A stretch of DNA of 64,000 bases from JAUVXJ01 sp964433755 (GTDB lineage Bacteria > Chloroflexota > Anaerolineae > UBA7937 > B3-Chlor): assembly GCA_964433755.1 (NCBI GenBank), contig CAYSSR010000006.1:101960-165959 (forward strand). Direction: 5' to 3'. Position numbers and translations under genes: made by a program. Positions 7,938 to 16,019 of the stretch are shown here, piece by piece (the first letter of the stretch is position 1; every line of letters begins with the position of its first letter). Below the pieces are notes generated by a model. That model was given only the letters and a program-made list of their open reading frames with translations. It did no database searches and was not told the DNA's origin.

Positions 7938-10460
7938 ATGGATCTCATCGTACAGGTAGCTGACCCAAACCACCTGGCGCAGGTGTTCAGCCACTATCAG
8001 CAGAGACATGGGAGCAGGTCCCACAGGCCCCGGCTGCGTCCCGGCAGCGACGGCCAAACCATGCGCCAGTTCTCCGAGCACTTGGACAGGAACCTGCGGC
8101 TCCTGAGTCAGAGTCTGCTCAGCGGTTCGTACTCCTTCGCACCATTCCTGGAGAGGACGATCACCATGCCCGGAGGCGCCACGAGGATTCTCTCCGCAGC
8201 CACGGTGCAGGACACGATCGTCCAGAAGGCGCTGGCCCTGGTCGCCGGGCCGGAGCTCGACTCGCACCTCGCCGACAACTGCTACTCTTTCCGCATCGGC
8301 AAGGATGGCCCCAGCATACACGATGCCCTATCCAGCGTGGTCGCTCACCACAGAGATGGACGATATTGGGTGGTCAAGGAGGACATCAAGTCCTATTTCG
8401 AGAACCTGAACCACGAGCTGATCCTGGCTCGCCTGTACGAGGTCTTTCCTCACGACTCTCCCATCGTCGACTTGTATTCGAGCTACATCAGTGCCCCTCG
8501 TTTGACGCGTGGAGAACTGTCACCACGCGCGAAAGGGGTGCCTGTCGGGACCATTCTCGCCAACGGCCTCTCCAACCTCTATCTGACGCCGCTGGACCTG
8601 CGGATGAAGCAGGAAGAACACCTCTACCTCAGATACTGCGATGACATCATCGCCTTCTGCGACAATGAAGCAGCCGCCATTCGGATCAGAGACGAGATCG
8701 CCGGCGTGGTCGGCGGGCTGGGGCTTGACCTCAATGACCGCAAGAGTCTGCTGGTCGCAGCGGGAGAGCGCTTCACCTACCTGGGATACGAGTTCCGCGG
8801 ACGAGAGATCAGAATAGGTCCGCGCGCCTTGCACAAGTTCAAGATGAGGATCAGAAGGGCCACGTCGAGAAATGGGGGCGAGAGACTGACCCGCCGGTCC
8901 CTGCGCACCGATGAGGGGAGAGCGGCTCTGCGGCACGTCATCGCCGAGGTCAACAACGAGATCGGTGGCGACACTCCACGCAACTGGGCTCGCTACTTCG
9001 CCAGGTGCGACTTCGACACGCAGTTCCGCGATCTCGACCACTGGGTCAGGAACCGCATCCGTGGAGCTGTCACGAAACGCTGGAACAGGAGCAACCATCG
9101 TACGCTTCCCACGCCCTTGCTGCAAGAACTCGGCCTCAAATCCTTGGTGGGCGAGTACTACAGGTGGAAGAAACGGTGGCGTCTGCGCGGGCAAGGACTC
9201 ATCCATACCATAGCCAGGCTCGACCGCCTTCACGACATACTCGAGTCGTATCGCTTTCGCTACTACGACCCTCGCGGCGGGCCTTCGCGTTTCCGCCCAG
9301 GTGCCGATGGGGTGACCATGGAAGCGTTTGTGTCCAGGGAAACCAGCAATCTCCGAGCCATCCAGGACGCCTTGCTCACAGGCACCTACCGCTTCACGCC
9401 ATTCGTCGAGTACACCAAGGCCAAGAGAGGACGCACCGACGACAGAGTAGTCTGCCGGGCCAGCCTGGCAGACACCGTCGTACAGAAGGCTGTGGGCAGT
9501 GCGGTCGACACCCGGCTCGACCACGTCCTCAGCGAGCACTGCTTCTCCTACCGCCATGGCAGGAGTCAGTTCAGCGCCATGGGCCGGGTCATGGCCCACA
9601 TCAACGCGCGCCAGGAATGGTGGGTGGTGAGATCGGACTTCCGCTCCTTCCTCGACACCGTGAACCTCGGTGTCCTCAGGGGCCAAATCGAGGACCTGTT
9701 GCGTGACGAGCCGCTGGTGCTGGACCTCTACCTGAAGTACCTCTACAATGCGCGGCTGAGAGACGGCGAGTTCCTCCCCCGCATGGTAGGGCTCCCGCGA
9801 GGCGGTATCCTGACCCCGTTCCTGGCCAATCTCTATCTCACACCTCTGGATGAGGCCATGGCCCAGGACGGACTAGGGTACATCAGGTATGCGGACGACA
9901 TCGTCGTCTTCGCCGAGACGGAGGACTCCGCCCATCAGGCCGTCGCGCGGCTCCAGTCGATGACCGACACGCTTGGACTGACCCACAGCCCCGAGAAGAC
10001 CAGGGTCGTGGCCCCCGGCGAGGCGTTCGAGTTCCTCGGCTACGAGATCAGAGGATCCGAGGTCACGGTCAGGCCCTACGCCGTCAACTCCTTGAAGCGG
10101 CGCATCAAGAGAGCGACGCTCAAGCGAAAGTGGCGACAGGTGGATCGAAGCAATCTGGACACAGCAGAGGGGAAGAGCGTGCTCCAGTCCATCATCGCCA
10201 GAGTGAACCACACCTACATCTACACGGGCGGCAACGACTGGACCAGGCACTTCTGCCGCTGCACCAGCGATGCCCAGATGCGGGAGTTGGACGGGTGGAT
10301 CGCGGACCGTATCAGGATGGCGGTGACGAAAAGATGGTCGAGCAAGAACCGTCGCCTCATCCCCTACAGTCTATTGCGGGATCTGGGCTGGAGACCCCTG
10401 GTGCCGCTCTTCTACCGGTGGAAAAGGGAGGTCTGGAGACAAGGAAGCGGTAGTTCGTAG
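7938..10460 (+). CDS. Tandem (two-domain) group II-like reverse transcriptase
   Basis: An 840-residue protein made of two complete reverse transcriptase plus maturase-X-like units. Unit 1 has motif A Asp149 (KEDIKSYF), KGVPVGTILAN, and YCDD at 233-236. An X-like region follows from NWARYF (349) to AVTKRW. Unit 2 has Asp567 (RSDFRSFLD), GLPRGGILTPFLANLYL, and YADD at 651-654, then NDWTRHF (766) to AVTKRW. Motif A, YxDD and the X-domain Trp all recur at an offset of exactly 418 residues, so the halves are an internal duplication without net indels there. No HNH endonuclease or other fused enzyme is present. The ATG at 7938 has AGGGG 5 nt upstream. Both active sites look intact, so activity is expected. 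The biological role is unknown; mobile-element remnant, defence and DNA-repair RTs are all possible. Confidence 0.9.
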   Translation: MDLIVQVADPNHLAQVFSHYQQRHGSRSHRPRLRPGSDGQTMRQFSEHLDRNLRLLSQSLLSGSYSFAPFLERTITMPGGATRILSAATVQDTIVQKALALVAGPELDSHLADNCYSFRIGKDGPSIHDALSSVVAHHRDGRYWVVKEDIKSYFENLNHELILARLYEVFPHDSPIVDLYSSYISAPRLTRGELSPRAKGVPVGTILANGLSNLYLTPLDLRMKQEEHLYLRYCDDIIAFCDNEAAAIRIRDEIAGVVGGLGLDLNDRKSLLVAAGERFTYLGYEFRGREIRIGPRALHKFKMRIRRATSRNGGERLTRRSLRTDEGRAALRHVIAEVNNEIGGDTPRNWARYFARCDFDTQFRDLDHWVRNRIRGAVTKRWNRSNHRTLPTPLLQELGLKSLVGEYYRWKKRWRLRGQGLIHTIARLDRLHDILESYRFRYYDPRGGPSRFRPGADGVTMEAFVSRETSNLRAIQDALLTGTYRFTPFVEYTKAKRGRTDDRVVCRASLADTVVQKAVGSAVDTRLDHVLSEHCFSYRHGRSQFSAMGRVMAHINARQEWWVVRSDFRSFLDTVNLGVLRGQIEDLLRDEPLVLDLYLKYLYNARLRDGEFLPRMVGLPRGGILTPFLANLYLTPLDEAMAQDGLGYIRYADDIVVFAETEDSAHQAVARLQSMTDTLGLTHSPEKTRVVAPGEAFEFLGYEIRGSEVTVRPYAVNSLKRRIKRATLKRKWRQVDRSNLDTAEGKSVLQSIIARVNHTYIYTGGNDWTRHFCRCTSDAQMRELDGWIADRIRMAVTKRWSSKNRRLIPYSLLRDLGWRPLVPLFYRWKREVWRQGSGSS

Positions 10461-10610
10461 CCCCTGCTGCCAGCTATGGGCTTGGACCCATGTACCTCGT
10501 CAGTTCCGGGCCAGGATGCGTATTCACCCTCGGGTACGGGTGCGTCCTGGTGGGGGAGCTGCGGCAATTCCATTGCCAAAGGACACCCTGGTGTCTGCTG
10601 GTGGCAGGGG
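10461..10610 (+). ncRNA. Candidate structured RNA abutting the RT stop codon
   Basis: The 150 nt directly after the RT stop fold on paper into a closed multi-arm structure. A 14-bp terminal helix pairs 10461-10474 with 10597-10610. Inside are four arms: 10476-10480/10487-10491 (ATGGG/CCCAT); a 10-bp arm 10511-10520/10541-10550; 10563-10568/10572-10577 (GGCAAT/ATTGCC); and 10582-10586/10591-10595 (GACAC/GTGTC). Four G-U pairs (two in the closing helix, two in the long arm) are paired only in plus-strand RNA, which favours transcription with the RT. No group II domain V motif was recognised. It could be a template/guide RNA for the RT or a 3' UTR structure. Confidence 0.6.
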
Positions 10611-10650
10611 CTATACTCCACAAGACCAGGGGCTGGCACACCCCACGCGG

Positions 10651-11496
10651 CTAGGAGCGTCGCTCCTCTCCCTGACTTAGCGACGCCCGCTGACAGTGCG
10701 GGCAGATGTACGTGCCCCGGCCGCCGACCACCAGGCGCTCGATCTCCGCTCCACAACAGGGGCATGGCTCCCCTGCTTTGCCGGACACCAGCAGTCTGTC
10801 CTGATGCGTACCATTCGTGCCATCCGGGCGCACGTAGTCGGAGCGGCTCGTCCCCTGATCGGCAATCGCCTCGCGCAGTACCTCTCGGATGGCCTCGTAG
10901 AGTCCACCCACCTCCTCAGCCGTCAGACTGCCTGCGATCCGGTGGGGATGGATGCGCGCCCGAAATAGGGCCTCGTCAACGTAGATGTTGCCCAGACCGG
11001 CGATGAAGCGCTGATCCAGGAGCAGAGGCTTGATCCTCCCCCGACGGTTCTCGAGGAGGGCACTAAAAGCGGCCACGGTGAAGCCGTCTCCCAGCGGCTC
11101 AGGCCCCAGATCGCCCGCCACCTCCGCTGGGTCCCTCACCAGGTATAGGCGGCCAAACTTGCGAACGTTCTTGAAACGTACCTCTTCACCATCGTCCAGA
11201 CGCAAGGCCAGGCGCTCGTGGGTCTCCCACGGATCCGTGGGGTCCTTGATCAGCAGGCTGCCCGTCATCCTCAGGTGCACCATCAGCGTCCAGCCGCCCG
11301 ACAGCGACACCAGCAGGAACTTCCCTCGCCGTCCCACGTCCTCGATACGACGTCCGGTCACCTGTTCGCAGAAGATGGGCACCGAGGGGCGGTCCACGCA
11401 GCCCTCCCAATCCACGGTGACCCCGGTGATGGTGCGTCCTGCCAGCCGTGGCCGGAGGTCGCGTTTGATAGTCTCTACCTCGGGGAGCTCGGGCAT
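10651..11496 (-). CDS. mutM: Formamidopyrimidine-DNA glycosylase (Fpg/MutM)
   Basis: A 281-residue base-excision repair enzyme that removes oxidised purines such as 8-oxoguanine and nicks the abasic site. After the initiator Met it begins PELPEVET, whose proline is the catalytic nucleophile and Glu the second catalytic residue. The internal GRRGKFLL, RMTGSL and DQRFIAGLGNIYVDEALF segments are family hallmarks. The C-terminal zinc finger is CPCCGAE ... CPHC. The start at 11496 is fixed by the need to expose Pro2; the longer frame to 11559 is not real. The gene follows the glycosyltransferase by 1 nt, so it is last in a minus-strand operon. Confidence 0.95.
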   Translation of the reverse strand: MPELPEVETIKRDLRPRLAGRTITGVTVDWEGCVDRPSVPIFCEQVTGRRIEDVGRRGKFLLVSLSGGWTLMVHLRMTGSLLIKDPTDPWETHERLALRLDDGEEVRFKNVRKFGRLYLVRDPAEVAGDLGPEPLGDGFTVAAFSALLENRRGRIKPLLLDQRFIAGLGNIYVDEALFRARIHPHRIAGSLTAEEVGGLYEAIREVLREAIADQGTSRSDYVRPDGTNGTHQDRLLVSGKAGEPCPCCGAEIERLVVGGRGTYICPHCQRASLSQGEERRS

Positions 11497-11497
11497 C

Positions 11498-12481
11498 TCA
11501 ATCCATGACCTCCCTGGCGAAGAGCAGATTCCAGGAACCTGCAGCCATGCCCAGCCCAAGGGCCAGGGCGCGTACCAAGAGCAAGAAGGGCGAGACTAGC
11601 GCCACTGGAGGATCCTTCCGTAGAGCCTTCAGACTGAAGGGCATCACACTGGCCAACCAGAGCAGGAAAGACAGACCGGCAGCGAACCAGCACGAAGCTC
11701 GCCACATCCCCAGGAGCGCCAGCGCCGCCGTCGTCACGACCAAGGCCATCTGCGCCTTCAAGGTTTGGGGAGTGTGGGAATCGCTCACCGCCTTGCTGGG
11801 ATAGGTTTTCAAGACTCTCATTTTCCAGCATCCGATGTTGAACTTACGTTTGAAGTAACGGGGCAGGGTCTTCGGATGTTGGTGGTAGACGATAGCCCGC
11901 GGATTGAACACCATCTTGTAGCCTTGCGCTGCCAGCCGGAAGGACAGTTCCTGATCCTCCACGGAAATGTCCGGATACTGTGTGTCGAACCCTCCCTGGG
12001 CCAGGAATACCTCTCGCCGGTAGCCCGCGGAGTAGGTGTCGATAAAATCGATCCACCTCCGCCTCGCCATCAGTCCGTACCGCTCCTCGTATTCACACTG
12101 GACGAAGCGGGCCACGATCTCCTTCTGCCGCGTGTGATAGATGCCCTTCGCGCCAACTACCTCTGGATCAGCAAACGAGTGGACCATCTCCGATATCCAG
12201 TTCTCGTCCGGGACACAGTCGGCGTCGGTGAAGAGCACGATCTCGCCTGTTGATGCGGCGACCCCCTTGTTCCTGGCGGCTGCAGCACCGGAGGGCGGTT
12301 GGCGCACCAGGGTGACGTCGTATTCCTCCGCTCTGCCTGCCGTCTCGTCGGTGGAGCCGTCGTCCACGACGATCACCTCGTAGCGCCCTCTTGGAACACT
12401 CTGTGTCTGGAGACCCGACAGGCATTCGTCTATCGTGTATGCTGCATTCCGAGCAGGTACGACCACGGAGACGTCCATCAT
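11498..12481 (-). CDS. Family 2 glycosyltransferase with C-terminal membrane helices
   Basis: A 327-residue GT-A enzyme: MDVSVVVPARNAAYTI start, VIVVDDGSTDET nucleotide-sugar site, FTDADC (DxD-like metal site) and DISVEDQELSFRLAAQG (ED acceptor/catalytic region). Two or three hydrophobic segments follow in the last 100 residues. The ATGATG start overlaps the stop of the upstream YbhN-like gene, and fpg follows directly. With the upstream flippase-like and DUF4012 genes it suggests assembly of a lipid-linked or surface glycan. The acceptor is unknown. Confidence 0.85.
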   Translation of the reverse strand: MMDVSVVVPARNAAYTIDECLSGLQTQSVPRGRYEVIVVDDGSTDETAGRAEEYDVTLVRQPPSGAAAARNKGVAASTGEIVLFTDADCVPDENWISEMVHSFADPEVVGAKGIYHTRQKEIVARFVQCEYEERYGLMARRRWIDFIDTYSAGYRREVFLAQGGFDTQYPDISVEDQELSFRLAAQGYKMVFNPRAIVYHQHPKTLPRYFKRKFNIGCWKMRVLKTYPSKAVSDSHTPQTLKAQMALVVTTAALALLGMWRASCWFAAGLSFLLWLASVMPFSLKALRKDPPVALVSPFLLLVRALALGLGMAAGSWNLLFAREVMD

Positions 12482-13482
12482 TCGTCGCCCGCCTCTCTGA
12501 GCAGCCGATACACGTTGAGATTCTCTCTCCACAAGCAGAGCAAGCCCACGATGATGACCGGAAGCACGACGACGGAATGCAGCACGAAACCAAAGGCCAA
12601 ACCCAGGTTGGCGTCCACGCCAAGGAGCGCAAGTGACAGAAGACACAGGTAGTGGAAGACGCCGATGCGCGCCGGTGAGGAGGGCACCACCATGCCCAGA
12701 TGCACCACCACCAGCACCACCAGCGCGCCGAGAAGGAGAGGCACCTCGATGTCCAGTGCCAGGAGGACGACGTAGTTGGTCAGCCCAGCCAACAGCCAGA
12801 TGCCGAAGGTCCAGACCAGCAATCGCAGGTTGACCTGGCGCGACTGGAGGGAACTCAAACCGTCAGCCAGGGTCGCGGTTCGACGTGAGAGGCCGAGCCG
12901 TCCCAGCACAGGCACGGCCTGGTCCACCCGTGCCATCGCGCCCAATAGCCTATCCCTTTGCTCTGTGAGGAGCAGCACCGCCATCAAGAGTACTGCGAGT
13001 GCCAGTCCCGATGCCGCCCCGGACAAGCGAAGCCAGCCCGGAACCGGCAGGAGAAGACAAAGGCAGGCCAACAGCAAACAAAGCATCAAGCCGTCGAGCA
13101 CCTTCTCCACCACGATGGTGCCCAGCGCCAGCAACTTGCGCTGTCCTCCTCTCTCGCCCACCACGTAGGCTCGGACCAACTCGCCCAGCCGGGCCGGAAG
13201 CAAGAAGTTGACGGTCTGACCCATCAGGAGGGCGGAGAGGAGAGTCCCCCTGGACTGCATCCCGTGCCGGGGATAGAAGAGCAACCGCCAGCGCAAGGCC
13301 TTGGCTACCACCGTGGCACCCACGGTCAGCAGGGCCAGGCACAGCAGGAAGGGGTCAGTGCTGGCCAAAGCTGCCATCAATCCCGCCGGGTCCACGCTAC
13401 GAAGGGCCAGCACCAGCAAGACGACGCCCAACGCCAGGCCGATCACCAGGTACGCCCAGCGCCCCACGGTTCCACCGTTCAC
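12478..13482 (-). CDS. YbhN/LPG-synthase-TM-like (UPF0104) membrane protein
   Basis: About 334 residues with some eight hydrophobic helices. Signature segments of the lysylphosphatidylglycerol-synthase transmembrane family are KALRWRLLFYPRHG, GQTVNFLLPARLGELVRAYVVG, EKVLDGL and VPSSPARIGVFHYLCL. The family includes lipid flippases and often sits beside glycosyltransferases, as here. The start is uncertain. The frame opens at 13644, but no ribosome site is seen there. GTG codons at 13482 and 13467 (the latter after GGTGG) are more likely. It overlaps the GT2 gene by 4 nt. Confidence 0.8.
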   Translation of the reverse strand: MNGGTVGRWAYLVIGLALGVVLLVLALRSVDPAGLMAALASTDPFLLCLALLTVGATVVAKALRWRLLFYPRHGMQSRGTLLSALLMGQTVNFLLPARLGELVRAYVVGERGGQRKLLALGTIVVEKVLDGLMLCLLLACLCLLLPVPGWLRLSGAASGLALAVLLMAVLLLTEQRDRLLGAMARVDQAVPVLGRLGLSRRTATLADGLSSLQSRQVNLRLLVWTFGIWLLAGLTNYVVLLALDIEVPLLLGALVVLVVVHLGMVVPSSPARIGVFHYLCLLSLALLGVDANLGLAFGFVLHSVVVLPVIIVGLLCLWRENLNVYRLLREAGDE

Positions 13483-13650
13483 CGTATGAACCCCGCGCAC
13501 TCTGGCACCTCTCACCCCCCTGCCAAGAGTCGAGCCTGCGGCGAACGGTGCATCAGCAAACAACGGCTCGGTGAAGCCTGGCACGACTTGCTGGCCCCGC
13601 AGACCACGTCTGGCATTGATGGGTGCGGAAAGGGCGGCGTGCACGCGACA

Positions 13651-15972
13651 CTAGTGGGACGACGTATAGTTGCCATACGCCAGCCCCAAGGTGGTGATCT
13701 GGCCTGTCGCGGGATCGAAGAGGTTGCCGGTGGGATAGACCGTGTCGCTCAGGCTGTACCACGCCCAGCGCTGAACCAGACGATTGCCGTCGGAGGCATA
13801 GCCTAGAGTCGGATCGGTAGCTGTGGTGAAGAAGTCGAAGGTGGCTAGCATAAAGCTCCTGACCTCCTCCTCGCTGAACCCGTACTCGGATGGCATCAGG
13901 ATGCCGTACTCAGACACGATGAGCGGCTTGTCTCCCTCGCCCCGCTCCTCCATCCAGCGCCTGAAGGCCACGATCTGCTCGCGGAAGATCTCCATGTTGT
14001 CGTGATCTTCGAGCTCGAACAGACGTCCTTGGTCCACCGAGATACCGAGAGGGATATCCACCCCCCAGGAACCGCGCTCCTCGCGCAGGATGAAGCCATG
14101 CACGTTCCAAACGTCCACCGGCATCATCTCGCCGTACATTGCCACATAGGCGTCCAGGATCATGTCCAGGTATTGGAGGCGAAGAGCTGAGGCCTGCGAC
14201 ACGCCAGCTATCGCCACCTGGCAGGTCGGATCCACCCTCTTGAGCATAGTGTATGCTTCGTGATAGATCGCCGCGTACTCCGTGGGTGACACGTTGTCCT
14301 GCCAGGGCACATCGGGCTCATTACCAACCAACCACAGCGAACCTGGGTTCTGCCGCGCTATCAGCTCCAGGCTCTCGCCGTTGGGCGACAGGTTGGCGTC
14401 CCGGACCCGGATCATCTGGACATACTCCATCCCGTTGGGGCGTGGAGCATCGGCCTGTGCGGTCCAGTTCACGTACCACCCAGCCCCAAGCCTCTCCACT
14501 GCAGACTGATTCAGCGACGAGGTCGCGGCACCGAAGCCGAACCTGTCCCTCATAGAAAACAGCGAAGGCAGGGGTGTGGCAACCACAGCCGGTGGCGGCG
14601 AGGTAGTCTCCGGCGAGGCCTGTTCAGCGGCCGGGGGAGCCGGCGTGGTATCCCCTTGCGGCGTGGGCAGGGGCTCATTGGGCGACGAGGTGGGATTTGT
14701 CTCCGCCGTCGGTTCCAGAGTCGCGGTCGCCGTAGGCACCAGTGGTTCAGGGGTTGGCGACTCCCTGGTAAGCACTTCGGCCCCCCCACCGCCGAAGCCC
14801 CGGCTCAGGTCAGCGAGGTAGAAGACGAAGAGCGCCGCCAGCAGAAGCCCCAGAAGGACGATCACACCCGCGACTACCGCCAGTCTTCCTTTCCTGGCAG
14901 CATACAGAGCGACGAGGAGCGCGACGCCAACCACCACCACCGCTGACCCCAGGCAGAGCAAGAACCTCCATCCGGAGAGACCGGCCCCTTCCTCTAGAGG
15001 GGGAGTGGGGCTAGGAACGGGTGACGCCACCGCTAGCGGCGTCGGCGATGCCACCTCTGGGGTCGGGGACGGCGGAACAGAGATCGTGACCAGGTAGTCC
15101 TCCGTCTCTCCGAAGGTGAAAGCGCCTCTACCATCCCAATCCTCTCCCGAGATGACCTCTCCGTAGCTCAAGGTGAAACGGGCCCACACCTGGCCTGTTC
15201 GAGGCCCTGCGGTAAGCTCAACGGGCACCACAGCAGACGACGTTTCATCCGGCCAGGAGGAGACGTCTATCGGCAGGTTCCGGACCGCCCACTCCGACGC
15301 GAACACCCCCTCAGCGCACCAGACCCGTCCAGACCACGAGCCGCTGCCATCCCAGTCCACCAGCACATTCAGATAGAGAAGGTGCTGTGCGTCGTACGGA
15401 TGCTCCGTTTCTTCCCTGCTCTGAACCGTTACCCTCAGCTCCAGTGTGTTCTCTGCACAGGCCAGGAGTTCGCCGAGCACCAGGCCATCGTCGTAGCGGT
15501 CACCTTCCACCTGCTGTGCATCCGGCTCGGCATCTACCGCAGCGCCCAGCCATTCGAAGGCCACTATCGAGTGCCTGGCGCCATCGCTGGCCTCGCTCGA
15601 GGGGAACCCGGGGTCAGGCGCATCGCCGAAGTCCCACGCCGGCGCGGCAGCTGTCGCTTCCACCGTCGGCGAAGGCGATGTGCCTGGCGGCGAAGTTGGC
15701 GTATGAGAGGGCTCGGCCGAAGGAGCGACAGTGGGCGTCGGCTCCATGGTAGCGGTGTACGTCGGCGGGATGGAAGTCGGCGTATCCTCGACCACCGGCT
15801 CCTCCGTAGGAGTGGCAGGCTTCGGCGTGCCCGGAGCGGACGTGGGGGTTCTCGTCGGCACCGTCTGGCGCTCAGCATCCGTGGATGGAGCAGCCCACGT
15901 ACCATACCCCGAGGGCAGCAACCAGAGCGACAGGGCTCCCACCAGAGCAAGCACCAACGCCAGTCGTCTCAC
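13651..15972 (-). CDS. Membrane-anchored GEVED-domain protein with C-terminal glycosidase-like domain
   Basis: A 773-residue multi-domain protein. A signal or anchor helix (RRLALVLALVGALSLWLLP) is followed by a Pro/Thr linker. A GEVED-type module comes next, running from FGDAPDPGFPSSEASDGARHSI through LVDWDGSGSW to FTFGETEDYLV. Then come two membrane helices (around GWRFLLCLGSAVVVVGVALLVALYAARKG), a second low-complexity linker, and a TIM-barrel-like domain. That domain has LWLVGNEPDVPWQD and DKPLIVSEYGILMP, resembling the acid/base and nucleophile glutamates of clan A glycosidases. A GTG start at 15972 is chosen because GGAGGTG sits 7-8 nt upstream. The activity is inferred from these motifs only. 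Confidence 0.7.
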   Translation of the reverse strand: MRRLALVLALVGALSLWLLPSGYGTWAAPSTDAERQTVPTRTPTSAPGTPKPATPTEEPVVEDTPTSIPPTYTATMEPTPTVAPSAEPSHTPTSPPGTSPSPTVEATAAAPAWDFGDAPDPGFPSSEASDGARHSIVAFEWLGAAVDAEPDAQQVEGDRYDDGLVLGELLACAENTLELRVTVQSREETEHPYDAQHLLYLNVLVDWDGSGSWSGRVWCAEGVFASEWAVRNLPIDVSSWPDETSSAVVPVELTAGPRTGQVWARFTLSYGEVISGEDWDGRGAFTFGETEDYLVTISVPPSPTPEVASPTPLAVASPVPSPTPPLEEGAGLSGWRFLLCLGSAVVVVGVALLVALYAARKGRLAVVAGVIVLLGLLLAALFVFYLADLSRGFGGGGAEVLTRESPTPEPLVPTATATLEPTAETNPTSSPNEPLPTPQGDTTPAPPAAEQASPETTSPPPAVVATPLPSLFSMRDRFGFGAATSSLNQSAVERLGAGWYVNWTAQADAPRPNGMEYVQMIRVRDANLSPNGESLELIARQNPGSLWLVGNEPDVPWQDNVSPTEYAAIYHEAYTMLKRVDPTCQVAIAGVSQASALRLQYLDMILDAYVAMYGEMMPVDVWNVHGFILREERGSWGVDIPLGISVDQGRLFELEDHDNMEIFREQIVAFRRWMEERGEGDKPLIVSEYGILMPSEYGFSEEEVRSFMLATFDFFTTATDPTLGYASDGNRLVQRWAWYSLSDTVYPTGNLFDPATGQITTLGLAYGNYTSSH

Positions 15973-16019
15973 CAATTCACCTCCCACTCGGTCTTGTGCC
16001 CACCAAGCCACGCGACCGG

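Noticed and set aside
8520..9686. Long minus-strand open frame inside the RT gene
   Set aside because: It is antisense to a clearly conserved coding region and its translation resembles no protein; it arises from high GC content.
7676..10610. Canonical group II intron encoding the RT
   Set aside because: The upstream leader (about 260 nt) is too short for domains I-III, no GUGYG 5' boundary or domain V motif was recognised, and canonical intron proteins carry one RT, not two.
10461..10610. tRNA or tRNA-like gene in the RT 3' region
   Set aside because: The closing helix is 14 bp, not 7, the arms do not match T- or anticodon-arm lengths, and no GTTCGAATC-type T-loop is present.
7641..11500. 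Diversity-generating retroelement
   Set aside because: No template/variable repeat pair or accessory (Avd-like) gene was noticed, and both RT halves carry a maturase X-like domain that DGR RTs lack.
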